Below, one piece after another: positions 6,982-23,577 of a stretch of 64,000 nt of DNA. Position 1 is the stretch's first letter. Each line of letters opens with the position of its first letter. Source of the stretch: Halarcobacter sp. (GTDB taxonomy: Bacteria; Campylobacterota; Campylobacteria; Campylobacterales; Arcobacteraceae). Location of the stretch: NCBI RefSeq assembly GCF_963676935.1, contig NZ_OY781470.1, positions 2,390,680 through 2,454,679 on the forward strand. Reading direction: 5' to 3'. The translations under genes were made by a program, and so were the position numbers. The notes beneath the pieces are model-generated. The model did no database searches, was not told the origin of the DNA, and was given only the letters and a program-made list of their open reading frames with translations.

Positions 6982-7695
6982 TTATCTTAATAAAGTTAAA
7001 TTTGAAAAATAGTATCCTTGAACATAATCACATCTAAATTCATTTTTTATTAAATCAAAATCCTCTTTTGTTTCTACACCTTCTATAATTGATTTTTGTC
7101 CATTTTTTCTTATTGTTTCTAACAATCCACATAGATATGATATATAGTTTTTATTTGATTTAATTTGTTTTAAAAAAGATTTATCTATTTTTATATAATT
7201 ACATCTATTCATAATAAAAAATGAAAACATTGAACCATCTTGTGCAAAATCATCTAATGCAGAATTAATACCTTTGTCTTTTAGCCAATTTGCAAAACTT
7301 CTCATAATTGAAGAGGAAACTTCATCATCACTTCCATTTTCAGTTATTTCAACAACAATATTGCTTTTGTATTGTTTTAAAAAACTTTCCCAATACGCTT
7401 TTTGTTCTTCTGTCTTAACAATATCTGCATCAAAATTCAAAAACAACTTTTTATTTTTATCAAACTTATTTACCTGATGAATTTTATTTCTTTTTTCAAG
7501 TTCAAAAAATAGATTATTGTGGTAGTGTAACTTTCTAAATATCTCTTCAGTTGATATAATTCTTTCATCTATGGCAAATTTTGACAATGCCTCATATGCA
7601 AAGACTTCATTGTTGTTATTAACATCTATTATTGGTTCATATTTTGTTTTATAATCAGCTCTTTTTATAATACTTTTAAATTCTTCTTTATTCAT
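6982..7695 (-). CDS. EAL-domain cyclic-di-GMP phosphodiesterase
   Basis: This 237-residue protein is an EAL domain with nothing else attached. It would hydrolyse c-di-GMP to pGpG in the cytoplasm. Catalytic and metal residues appear intact: EAL at 35-37 (AYEALSKF), NFDAD, EITEN, LDDF (canonical DDFG, here DDFAQDGS), KIDKSF, IIEGVET and QGYYFS. The lack of a sensory domain suggests control by expression or by a partner. The window also encodes three GGDEF proteins. The gene stands alone, 286 bases or less from its neighbours, with no convincing terminator. Confidence 0.9.
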   Translation of the reverse strand: MNKEEFKSIIKRADYKTKYEPIIDVNNNNEVFAYEALSKFAIDERIISTEEIFRKLHYHNNLFFELEKRNKIHQVNKFDKNKKLFLNFDADIVKTEEQKAYWESFLKQYKSNIVVEITENGSDDEVSSSIMRSFANWLKDKGINSALDDFAQDGSMFSFFIMNRCNYIKIDKSFLKQIKSNKNYISYLCGLLETIRKNGQKSIIEGVETKEDFDLIKNEFRCDYVQGYYFSNLTLLR

Positions 7696-7745
7696 AAATG
7701 AATAATAACAAAAAAAATATTAATATTTGATAACAATTATCAATT

Positions 7746-8135
7746 TTATAAATTGAAATAATTTACTGACAAAATAAAAGTAAGAGGATATATAAGTGCA
7801 TTAATATATCTAGAAAGAAAAGTCATTTTTACATTTGGAAGTATATCTTCTATATTTATCTCATCTTCTATTTTTTTCATAATAGTAAGTTTTAAGGAGA
7901 TATCTAAAAATTTAACACCAACAATACTTAACATCAAAAAGCTATTGTTTTGTAAATAGATAACTAAAAAAATAGAATAAATAAAACTTAAATTTAGTAA
8001 GAAAAAAAGTAAAATACTTTTTTTATAAATAGTGTAGTTATTATAAATAACCCCATGTAAAGTATCAGATTTTTGCCAATTTGATTCAAATATTTCGATG
8101 GCAATAAAGATTAGAAATAGTGAGATAATATCCAT
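7746..8135 (-). CDS. Small hydrophobic membrane protein of unknown function
   Basis: This 129-residue protein is not recognised. It has about four predicted hydrophobic stretches: residues 2-15, 40-60, 64-80 and 108-124. A central charged segment (MKKIEDEINIEDILP) would be cytoplasmic or periplasmic. The start is uncertain: no good ribosome-binding site precedes ATG 8135 and the codon overlaps a TATAATG string. It lies 27 bases after rpoC on the same strand and might be read through from that operon past a weak hairpin. The ordinary AT-rich composition and intact frame support a real gene. Confidence 0.55.
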   Translation of the reverse strand: MDIISLFLIFIAIEIFESNWQKSDTLHGVIYNNYTIYKKSILLFFLLNLSFIYSIFLVIYLQNNSFLMLSIVGVKFLDISLKLTIMKKIEDEINIEDILPNVKMTFLSRYINALIYPLTFILSVNYFNL

Positions 8136-8141
8136 TATATC

Positions 8142-8162
8142 AATTAGGGCAAAGCCCTAATT
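8142..8162 (-). terminator. Hairpin directly after rpoC
   Basis: AATTAGGGC-AAA-GCCCTAATT is a 9-bp perfect stem starting one base past the rpoC stop codon. There is no run of T after it on the minus strand, so it may be only a partial terminator or an mRNA 3-prime-end stabiliser. Confidence 0.45.
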
Positions 8163-16857
<8,695 letters not shown>

Positions 16858-16888
16858 TTACTTTTTAGCTTTCTATATAAAGCGCAAA

Positions 16889-16952
16889 AGCATCCTTAAA
16901 GGATAGGGTTAAAATTTCCTTAGAAATTCTAACCTTAGCCCTCAAAGATGCT
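16889..16952 (-). promoter_or_regulatory. Long imperfect hairpin in the rplL-rpoB spacer
   Basis: AGCATC...GATGCT ends pair around an inner GAAATT/AATTTC core, giving a stem of about 30 mostly paired positions. In E. coli the same spacer holds an attenuator and an RNase III site that set the ribosomal-protein to polymerase ratio; a similar role here is inference. Confidence 0.5.
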
Positions 16953-16958
16953 AATCTT

Positions 16959-16983
16959 TATACAAGGCAAAAAGCCTTGTATA
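16959..16983 (-). terminator. Attenuator-like hairpin after rplL
   Basis: TATACAAGGC-TTTTT-GCCTTGTATA (minus strand) is a perfect 10-bp stem with a 5-base loop, 27 bases after the rplL stop. No T run follows, so partial termination or processing is more likely than full termination. Confidence 0.5.
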
Positions 16984-17010
16984 ACAGGATACAAGATACT
17001 TACTTAAGAA

Positions 17011-17388
17011 TTATGCTAATTCTACAGTAGCTCCTGCACCTTCTAATTCAGTTTTAGCAGCTTCAGCGTCTTCTTTAGAAACACCTTCTTTTACAACAGC
17101 ACCAGCTTCTTCAGCCATAGCTTTTGCTTCTTTTAATCCAAGACCAGTTAACGCTCTAATTACTTTAATAACGTTAATTTTCTTAGCTCCAGCGTCTTTT
17201 AACACAACGTTGAATTCAGTTTTTTCTTCTGCAGCTTCAGCAGCTCCACCAGCAACTGCTCCACCAGCAACTGCAACAGGTTGTGCAGATACACCAAATT
17301 TTTCTTCAAATTCTTTAACTAATTCTGATAATTCTAATACAGATAAACCAGAGATGTATTCTAATACGTCTTCTTTAGAAATTGCCAT
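17011..17388 (-). CDS. rplL: 50S ribosomal protein L7/L12
   Basis: This 125-residue stalk protein recruits translation factors to the ribosome as dimers on L10. It has the N-terminal dimerisation helices (about 1-30), an Ala/Gly-rich hinge with [18 protein letters not shown] (about 38-55) and the C-terminal factor-binding domain ([21 protein letters not shown]). Its size matches the family. It lies 59 bases after rplJ and ahead of the rplL-rpoB hairpins. Confidence 0.98.
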   Translation of the reverse strand: MAISKEDVLEYISGLSVLELSELVKEFEEKFGVSAQPVAVAGGAVAGGAAEAAEEKTEFNVVLKDAGAKKINVIKVIRALTGLGLKEAKAMAEEAGAVVKEGVSKEDAEAAKTELEGAGATVELA

Positions 17389-17447
17389 TTCATTTTTCCT
17401 TGTTTTATTTTTTTATTTATTTTTAATTTTATAAATGCGTATTTAAA

Positions 17448-17936
17448 TTACGCAGCCTCTTCTTCTTTTTTCTTTCTAAGAGCATCAAGCCCAATTGTAA
17501 AGTTAGTAACTGGAGCCATCCATGTAGCAGCAAGCATACCAAGAAGTTCTTCTCTAGATGGTAATTTAGCAAATGCATTAACTCTAGCAACATCTGCAAT
17601 TTCACCTTCAATGATACCAGATTTAATTGCAAATTTGTCTTTATTTGCTAAAGCAAATTTATCAGCAACTTTACAAGCAGAAATTTGATCTTCAGACCAT
17701 AAGAAAATGTTGTTTCCAGATAATTCAATATCACCTAATTCAGCATTTTTTACAGCAACTGTAACTAATGTGTTTTTAGCAACTTGAACTTTAACACCAG
17801 CTTCTCTAGCGTCTTTTCTTAAACCTTCTAACTCTTTGTGAGAGATTGCGTTATAATCACAAACTACGATAGCTTGAGACTCTTTAAACTCAGAAGACAA
17901 GAAATCAATTACTTCAGCTTTTTGTTGTTTAGTCAT
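17448..17936 (-). CDS. rplJ: 50S ribosomal protein L10
   Basis: This 162-residue protein forms the base of the L7/L12 stalk on 23S rRNA. The N-terminal rRNA-binding part (MTKQQKAEVIDFLSSEFKE, KNTLVTVAV) and the C-terminal L12-binding helix (NFTIGLDALRKKKEEE) are recognisable. An AAAGGAG ribosome-binding site precedes the ATG. The 149-base leader between rplA and rplJ fits the L10-binding autoregulatory leader seen in many bacteria. Confidence 0.97.
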   Translation of the reverse strand: MTKQQKAEVIDFLSSEFKESQAIVVCDYNAISHKELEGLRKDAREAGVKVQVAKNTLVTVAVKNAELGDIELSGNNIFLWSEDQISACKVADKFALANKDKFAIKSGIIEGEIADVARVNAFAKLPSREELLGMLAATWMAPVTNFTIGLDALRKKKEEEAA

Positions 17937-17940
17937 TTAT

Positions 17941-18089
17941 ATTTCTCCTTTCAAAACATCCAACTTCGGCAGGTTTTACAAAATACAGGAGTAGTATTTA
18001 ACCCACTATCTTCAGTTTTTAATGTAGTGCTTTGATTAACACTCAAACGTGGGGATAATATCCCCACTATTGAATGTTAAATAATTTAA
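17941..18089 (-). promoter_or_regulatory. Putative L10-type leader upstream of rplJ
   Basis: This 149-base untranslated spacer contains a perfect hairpin GTGGGGATA-T-TATCCCCAC (18049-18067) close to the rplA stop. Downstream there is a conserved-looking segment (CCTGCCGAAGTTGGATG) just before the rplJ ribosome-binding site. In many bacteria the L10-L12 complex binds such a leader to repress its own operon. The family match is by position and partial motif only. Confidence 0.45.
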
Positions 18090-18788
18090 TTATTTAATAT
18101 CCATTAATTCTAATACATCAAGATTGATTGATGGTGACATTGTTAATGAAATTGCAGCATTAGTAATGTATCTACCTTTTGCAGATGCAGGTTTTGCTTT
18201 GTTAATTGCACTAACGAATGCTTCAATATTTTCTTTAATTGCTTCTTCTGAAAATGATACTTTACCAACAGCAGCATGCATATTACCTTTTTTATCAACT
18301 CTATATGCAACTTGACCACCTTTAGCATCATTAACTGCTTTAGTAACATCCATAGTTACTGTACCAGTTTTAGGATTAGGCATTAAACCTTTTGGTCCTA
18401 AGATTCTACCTAATTTACCAACTAGTCCCATACAATCTGGAGTTGCAATTAATACATCAAAATCAATGTTCCCAGCTTGTACACTTTCTACTAAATCATC
18501 ATTACCAACAATATCAGCACCAGCAGCTTTAGCTTCATCCATTTTTGCACCTTTAGCAAAAACAGCTACTCTAACAGTCTTACCAGTACCATTTGGAAGT
18601 ACAACAGCACCTCTAATCATTTGGTCAGCATGTCTTGGGTCAACGTTTAAGTTTAATGCAACTTCAACTGACTCATCAAATTTTGCTGATTTTAATTCTT
18701 TGATTTTTGCACAAGCTTCTGCAAATGCATAATCTTTATCTTCAATTTTTTCTAATAACGCTTTATATCTTTTTGAAACTTTTGCCAT
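18090..18788 (-). CDS. rplA: 50S ribosomal protein L1
   Basis: This 232-residue ribosomal stalk protein binds 23S rRNA near the E site. It often represses its own mRNA. The family motifs [39 protein letters not shown] and [18 protein letters not shown] are present, and the length matches. It follows rplK by 70 bases. AGAATAAAATGGC gives only a modest ribosome-binding site at the start; the GGAG-like segment is GCGGAG, 8 bases upstream. Confidence 0.98.
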   Translation of the reverse strand: MAKVSKRYKALLEKIEDKDYAFAEACAKIKELKSAKFDESVEVALNLNVDPRHADQMIRGAVVLPNGTGKTVRVAVFAKGAKMDEAKAAGADIVGNDDLVESVQAGNIDFDVLIATPDCMGLVGKLGRILGPKGLMPNPKTGTVTMDVTKAVNDAKGGQVAYRVDKKGNMHAAVGKVSFSEEAIKENIEAFVSAINKAKPASAKGRYITNAAISLTMSPSINLDVLELMDIK

Positions 18789-18858
18789 TTTATTCTCCGC
18801 AATTTTTTTATTTTTTTTTGCTACCGCTGTTTAAAGCCTAGTGGTCGGGCTTGTTATA

Positions 18859-19284
18859 TTATAACTCTATATCAATTCCCATTGATCTAGCTGAACCAGC
18901 AACAATTTTTGCAGCTTGTTCTTTATCATCAGTATTTAAATCTGCGATTTTCATATCAACGATTTCCATGATTTGGTCTTTATTTAATTTACCAACTTTG
19001 TTTTTAAGTGGATTATCAGAACCTTTTTTAACACCAGAAACTTTTTTAATTAAGTCAGTCATTGGTGGTTGTTTTAATGTAAAAGTAAAGCTTTTATCAT
19101 TGTAAACAGTGATTTCAACTGGAATAGTAAAACCACCTTTATCTTTTGTTTTTTCATTAAATGCTTTACAAAATTCCATGATGTTAATCCCTCTTTGACC
19201 TAGAGCAGGACCAACAGGTGGTGATGGATTAGCAGCACCAGCTGGAATTTGAAGTTTTAATATTCCGTCAACTTTTTTAGCCAT
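18859..19284 (-). CDS. rplK: 50S ribosomal protein L11
   Basis: This 141-residue protein binds the GTPase-associated centre of 23S rRNA and is needed for RelA-dependent stringent signalling. The N-terminal [28 protein letters not shown] block carries the proline-rich part contacted by thiopeptides. The C-terminal rRNA-binding domain ([26 protein letters not shown]) is intact. The length equals the family norm. AAAGGAA precedes the ATG. Confidence 0.98.
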   Translation of the reverse strand: MAKKVDGILKLQIPAGAANPSPPVGPALGQRGINIMEFCKAFNEKTKDKGGFTIPVEITVYNDKSFTFTLKQPPMTDLIKKVSGVKKGSDNPLKNKVGKLNKDQIMEIVDMKIADLNTDDKEQAAKIVAGSARSMGIDIEL

Positions 19285-19323
19285 CGTATTTCCTTTTTAA
19301 ATTTTTTTTATTGTTTTTAATGA

Positions 19324-19382
19324 TTTAGGCATTAGGCAAGAAAACTCAAAGGAAGCTGAAGTTTTTTTGCCTAATGCCTAAA
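19324..19382 (-). promoter_or_regulatory. Large hairpin in the nusG-rplK spacer
   Basis: TTTAGGCATTAGGCAA pairs perfectly with its complement (16 bp) around a 27-base loop. It begins 7 bases after the nusG stop and lies upstream of rplK. It could be a processing site or a regulatory leader of the rplKA genes; no T run makes it a clear terminator. Confidence 0.5.
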
Positions 19383-19389
19383 AATGTTT

Positions 19390-19917
19390 TTATACTACTC
19401 TTTCTACTTGAGTGTAATTTATTTCAACTGGAGTATTTCTTCCGAAAATTGAAACATTTAGTTTTAATAGTCCTGAAGCCATATCGAAATCTTCAACTAC
19501 ACCATTGAAGTTTGCAAATGGACCTTCATTGATTCTAACCATTTCACCCTCATCAAATGAGATTTTTGGTTTAGCAGCAGCTCTATTTTGAACTTTGTCT
19601 AAAATTGAATCAATATCTTTTTTTGATAAAGGAGTTGGTTTTTTAGATTCACCAATAAATCTTCCAACTTTTGGCATTGATTGGATTCGATGCCATAATG
19701 CTGTATCTAAATCAATTTTAGCAAAAGCATATGCTGGATATAAAGGTCTTTCTACAATTGTTTTATTACCTTTTTTAACCTCGATTAAATCTTCTGTAGG
19801 AACTAATACTTCAGAGATTTTACCATCAGCCATCTCTTCTGCTAATCTTTCTAATGCTCTTTTTACAGTTAATTCACTACCTGAGTGAGTTTGTATTGCA
19901 TACCATTGTTGTGCCAT
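19390..19917 (-). CDS. nusG: Transcription elongation/antitermination factor NusG
   Basis: This 175-residue protein binds RNA polymerase and couples it to Rho or to the ribosome. The N-terminal NGN domain starts with QQWYAIQTHSGSE and includes VLVPTEDLIEVKKG and RPLYPAYAFAKID. The C-terminal KOW motif is EGEMVRINEGPFANFNGVVEDFD. I start at ATG 19917; a TTG one codon earlier is in frame, but AAGGAATATTTG places the ATG at better spacing. It follows secE immediately (7-base gap). Confidence 0.97.
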   Translation of the reverse strand: MAQQWYAIQTHSGSELTVKRALERLAEEMADGKISEVLVPTEDLIEVKKGNKTIVERPLYPAYAFAKIDLDTALWHRIQSMPKVGRFIGESKKPTPLSKKDIDSILDKVQNRAAAKPKISFDEGEMVRINEGPFANFNGVVEDFDMASGLLKLNVSIFGRNTPVEINYTQVERVV

Positions 19918-19927
19918 CAAATATTCC

Positions 19928-20110
19928 TTAGTTCATTACAGCAGATAAGCTTAGAGACATAATTGCATCAATTAATGCTAAAAATAGAGAAATCACTGTT
20001 ACAACTACAAATACAGAAAGGTAAGCAGATCTAATTTGCTCTTTGATAGGGAAAATAACTTTTAAAAGTTCATCTTTAGCATTTTTATAATAAGTTTTTA
20101 ATTTATTCAC
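19928..20110 (-). CDS. secE: Preprotein translocase subunit SecE
   Basis: This 60-residue single-span SecE clamps SecY in the Sec channel. An amphipathic N-terminal helix with the conserved ELLKVIFPIKEQIR (residues about 14-27) is followed by one membrane segment (about 31-55). It is the short form with one membrane helix, as in most bacteria outside the Enterobacterales. It lies between tRNA-Trp and nusG as usual. Confidence 0.96.
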   Translation of the reverse strand: MNKLKTYYKNAKDELLKVIFPIKEQIRSAYLSVFVVVTVISLFLALIDAIMSLSLSAVMN

Positions 20111-20180
20111 AATTGACTCCAGTTTCTAAGCTTGATAAATTCTTTTAAAAGAAGTCAATACTGCTTTTAAAAAAATTTAG

Positions 20181-20256
20181 TGGCAGGCCAGACAGGACTC
20201 GAACCCGTAACCATCGGATTTGGAATCCGGCGCTCTACCATTGGAGCTACTGACCT
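20181..20256 (-). tRNA. trnW: tRNA-Trp (CCA)
   Basis: 76 bases with encoded CCA. The acceptor stem AGGTCAG pairs with CTGGCCT (one G-T). The anticodon loop TTCCAAA gives CCA, and the T arm reads GGGTTCGAGTCC. It lies between rpmG and secE, the usual place in this operon. Confidence 0.98.
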
Positions 20257-20286
20257 GGTTACAAACCACAAAGGCTAAGTAAAGTC

Positions 20287-20457
20287 TTACGACTTTAACT
20301 TAACTTCTTTATGAATTGTGTGTTTTTTTAATCTTGGGCTATATTTTTTAATAGCCATTTTTTCTGTGTATGTTTTTGGATTTTTATAAGTAGTGTAGTT
20401 GATATCACCACACTCTTCACATTTTAGTCCAATCTTAATACTTACTCCGTTTGCCAT
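20287..20457 (-). CDS. rpmG: 50S ribosomal protein L33
   Basis: This 56-residue ribosomal protein starts [18 protein letters not shown] and ends HKEVKLKS. The first CxxC of the zinc ribbon (CEEC) is present. In the second half the usual KYCPRxxKH reads KYSPRLKKH, so no Cys remains there and zinc cannot be held by four Cys. It starts 9 bases after the tuf stop and is followed by tRNA-Trp. It is too short for usual gene-length cut-offs, but the frame and sequence are unambiguous. Confidence 0.95.
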   Translation of the reverse strand: MANGVSIKIGLKCEECGDINYTTYKNPKTYTEKMAIKKYSPRLKKHTIHKEVKLKS

Positions 20458-20466
20458 ACTTTATCC

Positions 20467-21675
20467 TTACTTGATGATTTCAGCAACAACTCCAGCACCA
20501 ACAGTTCTACCACCTTCTCTAATAGCAAATTTAGTACCTTTTTCTAGAGCAACTGGAGCAACTAATGAAACAGTCATCTCAACGTTATCACCTGGCATAA
20601 CCATTTCTGTACCTTCTGGTAAAGTACAAGAACCAGTAACGTCTGTTGTTCTTACATAAAATTGTGGTCTGTATCCTGAGAAGAATGGAGTATGTCTACC
20701 ACCTTCCTCTTTAGAAAGGATATATACCTCACCTTTAAATTCAGTGTGTGGAGTAATTGAACCTGGCTTAACAAGAACTTGTCCTCTTTGAACATCTTCT
20801 TTTTTAATACCTCTTAAAAGAATACCAGCGTTATCACCAGCAACACCTTCGTCCATCTCTTTTCTGAACATTTCAATACCAGTTACAGTAGTTTTTTGTG
20901 TATCTCTCATACCAACGATTTCAATCTCTTCGTTTAGTTTGATTGTACCTTTTTCAATTCTACCAGTTACAACTGTACCTCTACCTTGAATAGTAAATAC
21001 ATCTTCTACAGGCATTAAGAAATCTTGATCAGCATCTCTTTCTGGAGTTGGGATATAAGCATCAACTTCATCCATTAATGCATAGATTTTTTCTGACCAC
21101 TCACCAGCAGTACCAGATTTAGCTTCTTCTAAAGCTTGGAATGCAGATCCAGCTACGATTGGAGTATCGTCACCTGGGAAATCATACTCAGATAATAATT
21201 CTCTAACTTCCATTTCAACTAATTCTAACATCTCTTCTTTATCTTCATCATCAAGTTGATCTTCTTTGTTTAAGAATACAACGATGTATGGTACACCAAC
21301 TTGTTTAGATAATAGAATGTGCTCTCTAGTTTGAGCCATAGGTCCATCAGTTGAAGCAATAACTAAGATAGCACCATCCATTTGTGCAGCACCAGTAATC
21401 ATGTTTTTAACATAATCGGCGTGACCTGGACAATCTACGTGTGCGTAGTGTCTAGTTTCAGTTTCATACTCAACGTGAGAAGTAGCAATAGTAATTCCTC
21501 TTTCTCTTTCTTCTGGAGCATTATCAATTTGATCATAATCCATAGTTGCTTGACCATTTTTAAGCCCTAAACACATAGTGATTGCAGCTGTTAATGTAGT
21601 TTTACCGTGGTCAACGTGACCAATAGTACCAATATTTACGTGCGGTTTACTTCGCTCGAATTTTTCTTTTGCCAT
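20467..21675 (-). CDS. tuf: Elongation factor Tu
   Basis: This 402-residue GTPase delivers aminoacyl-tRNA to the ribosome. It has G1 GHVDHGKTT, the switch I block ERERGITI, G3 DCPGH, G4 NKED and domain 2/3 motifs ([28 protein letters not shown]). It is typical for the phylum in length. It has a strong AAGGGGAA ribosome-binding site and its own leader with a hairpin. A terminator separates it from the upstream tRNA genes, so it probably also has a promoter in the 21676-21852 region. Confidence 0.99.
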   Translation of the reverse strand: MAKEKFERSKPHVNIGTIGHVDHGKTTLTAAITMCLGLKNGQATMDYDQIDNAPEERERGITIATSHVEYETETRHYAHVDCPGHADYVKNMITGAAQMDGAILVIASTDGPMAQTREHILLSKQVGVPYIVVFLNKEDQLDDEDKEEMLELVEMEVRELLSEYDFPGDDTPIVAGSAFQALEEAKSGTAGEWSEKIYALMDEVDAYIPTPERDADQDFLMPVEDVFTIQGRGTVVTGRIEKGTIKLNEEIEIVGMRDTQKTTVTGIEMFRKEMDEGVAGDNAGILLRGIKKEDVQRGQVLVKPGSITPHTEFKGEVYILSKEEGGRHTPFFSGYRPQFYVRTTDVTGSCTLPEGTEMVMPGDNVEMTVSLVAPVALEKGTKFAIREGGRTVGAGVVAEIIK

Positions 21676-21708
21676 AAAATTCCCCTTAAAAAATTTTGGT
21701 TGTTATTG

Positions 21709-21750
21709 CCCTCTGAGTAGATAAGTCCAATAACTTCTCTATTCAGAGGG
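21709..21750 (-). promoter_or_regulatory. Hairpin in the tuf 5-prime leader
   Basis: CCCTCTGAGTAG pairs with CTATTCAGAGGG (12 bp, one wobble) around an 18-base loop. It lies about 35 bases before the tuf start codon. It could stabilise the mRNA or be a regulatory element; it is not recognised as a known class. Confidence 0.4.
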
Positions 21751-21851
21751 GATGTTTACTATTAAAATGCCTACAAAAAAAGCAATATTTTTTTTGTGGA
21801 CTGGTATTTTACTTAAAAAATACTAAAAAAAACTTTAATGGGAGATTTTTT

Positions 21852-21894
21852 ATAAAAAAAGGGAGTTATAAAAATGCGTTATAACTCAGCTCCC
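21852..21894 (-). terminator. Rho-independent terminator/attenuator between tRNA-Gly and tuf
   Basis: On the minus strand GGGAGCTGAGTTATAA pairs with TTATAACTCCC (an internal bulge) and is followed by seven T. It lies 22 bases after the tRNA-Gly gene and should end or attenuate the tRNA transcript before tuf. Confidence 0.7.
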
Positions 21895-21915
21895 AGTAAT
21901 CAATAAATAAATTAA

Positions 21916-21992
<77 letters not shown>

Positions 21993-22001
21993 AACATTAC
22001 G

Positions 22002-22086
22002 TGGTGGTGAGAGAAGGATTTGAACCTTCGAAGCCATAGGCGGGAGATTTACAGTCTCCTGGATTTGACCACTCTCCAACCTCACC
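22002..22086 (-). tRNA. trnY: tRNA-Tyr (GTA)
   Basis: 85 bases, class II with a long variable arm and encoded CCA. The acceptor GGTGAGG pairs with CTCTCACC. The anticodon stem GGAGA/TCTCC with loop CTGTAAA gives GTA. Confidence 0.97.
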
Positions 22087-22152
22087 GTTGAAAAAATTAT
22101 TGTTCTGGTCAAGCGCTGATCTTTTTAAGATTACGCACGACATTAATAAAAA

Positions 22153-22229
22153 TGGAGCTGGTGAAGGGAGTCGAACCCCCGACCTGCTGATTACAAATCA
22201 GCTGCTCTAGCCAACTGAGCTACACCAGC
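22153..22229 (-). tRNA. trnT: tRNA-Thr (TGT)
   Basis: 77 bases with encoded CCA. The acceptor GCTGGTG pairs with CACCAGC. The anticodon stem CTGAT/ATCAG with loop TTGTA places TGT. The order Thr-Tyr-Gly-tuf is the classic bacterial tufB arrangement. Confidence 0.97.
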
Positions 22230-22244
22230 GTCCAATAATTTAAG

Positions 22245-22320
22245 TGGTGGCGCGGGGCAGAATCGAACTGCCGACACAAGGATTTTCAGTCCTTTGCTCT
22301 ACCGACTGAGCTACCGAGCC
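22245..22320 (-). tRNA. trnF: tRNA-Phe (GAA)
   Basis: 76 bases with encoded CCA. The anticodon stem AAGGA/TCCTT with loop CTGAAAA gives GAA. The acceptor strands GGCTCGG and CCGCGCC pair except position 4-69, which is T-C. It is the promoter-proximal tRNA of the cluster. Confidence 0.94.
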
Positions 22321-22359
22321 ATACGCTTTTTGAATGCGTCCTTCTTAAATTGGAGTGAA

Positions 22360-22365
22360 ATTATA
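22360..22365 (-). promoter_or_regulatory. -10 element of the tRNA-tuf operon promoter
   Basis: Minus-strand CTGTATATAATTTCAC contains TATAAT 39 bases before tRNA-Phe. The -35 region would fall at the end of murD and shows no good consensus. A short leader with ACGC/GCGT ends follows. Confidence 0.5.
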
Positions 22366-22377
22366 TACAGTAATACA

Positions 22378-23538
22378 TTAATTTAAGCTTAAACTGGAAA
22401 CAAATTTTTTAAATTCTTTTCCTCTTTGTTTATAAGAACTAAATTGATCAAGGGATGCAGCAGCTGGTGAAAGGATAGAAACTGCGTTTTTGTCGTGTTT
22501 TTTTGATATTTCTTCTACTGCTTTTTCTAGAAGATTACATTGGAAATTTTTTAATTTATATTCATTACAATATTTAGAAATTCTTTCACTATTAGTTCCT
22601 ATTGAATAAATTTCAATTTTATAATCTTTTAAAAACTCAAAAAGGGGTTTTAAATTTGCGCCTTTGTCATCTCCACCTAAAATTAAATATATCTTTTTAT
22701 CTTTATATGATGGAAGTGCATTAATTGTCGCATCTATATTTGTAGCTTTACTATCATCCACCCACAATCTATTTTGTTTATCATAAAACTCTTCTACTTT
22801 ATGTTTATCTACTTTATAAGTATTTATCTTTTCATAATCAATTTCATCAAAAACTATTTTTTTTGTAGCTAAAGCTAATAAGGCATCTAATAAAAAAGGT
22901 TCTTTAAAATCAATTTTTTCTTTTTCTATATTAAAATATGAACATAAATCATTACTATCTTTATATGTAATCTTCATTGCACTTGTAGGATAATCTTTAT
23001 ACTCTTCAGGTATTATTACGATTTCACCCTCAACCATCATTGACAAGGGTTTTAATTTTGCTTCTTCATATTCTTTAAAACTTCCATGCCAAGAGATATG
23101 ATCTTCAGATATGGGTAACAATACATATAAGTTGGGTTTTGCTATGTTTGTATAATGAAAGGTGAAAGAAGAGGTTTCAAGAATCCATATAGGTGCATTT
23201 TTATCTAAGCTGGTAATTGGTGTGCCAATATTACCTCCACAAACACTACCTTTAGATTCTAATAGATGTTGAATCATTTGTGTAGTTGTAGTTTTTCCAT
23301 TAGTTCCACTAATCCAAATAGAAAAAGGCATATCGTTAAAAAGTAAATCATAATCACTTTGAATATTTTTTGCTTTTTTAACCATTTCATTAAAAGGTGG
23401 AATACCTGGACTTACAATAGTTATATCATCTGATTCTAAATCATATTTATCAAAATCACTATCATCATATAACATAACATCATCATATTTATTTTTAATA
23501 GCTTGTGCGGTTAATCCCTTACCAAGTACTCTTATCAT
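22378..23538 (-). CDS. murD: UDP-N-acetylmuramoylalanine-D-glutamate ligase
   Basis: This 386-residue cytoplasmic enzyme adds D-glutamate to UDP-MurNAc-L-Ala in peptidoglycan precursor synthesis. The ATP-binding loop ISGTNGKTTTTQM (about residue 95), the metal-binding LETSSF and SEDHISWHG, and the C-terminal domain motif VDDSKATNIDAT and LILGGDDKG are all present. It is shorter than the 430-450 residues common elsewhere, mainly because the N-terminal domain is compact, as in other Campylobacterota. It follows mraY by 39 bases on the same strand. Confidence 0.96.
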   Translation of the reverse strand: MIRVLGKGLTAQAIKNKYDDVMLYDDSDFDKYDLESDDITIVSPGIPPFNEMVKKAKNIQSDYDLLFNDMPFSIWISGTNGKTTTTQMIQHLLESKGSVCGGNIGTPITSLDKNAPIWILETSSFTFHYTNIAKPNLYVLLPISEDHISWHGSFKEYEEAKLKPLSMMVEGEIVIIPEEYKDYPTSAMKITYKDSNDLCSYFNIEKEKIDFKEPFLLDALLALATKKIVFDEIDYEKINTYKVDKHKVEEFYDKQNRLWVDDSKATNIDATINALPSYKDKKIYLILGGDDKGANLKPLFEFLKDYKIEIYSIGTNSERISKYCNEYKLKNFQCNLLEKAVEEISKKHDKNAVSILSPAAASLDQFSSYKQRGKEFKKFVSSLSLN

Positions 23539-23577
23539 AATATCTCCTAGCTTTTCAGCTTTTTTATTATATAACCA

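Noticed and set aside
8133-8139. TATAAT as promoter of the small membrane protein gene after rpoC
   Set aside because: It overlaps the start codon itself, so it cannot drive that start.
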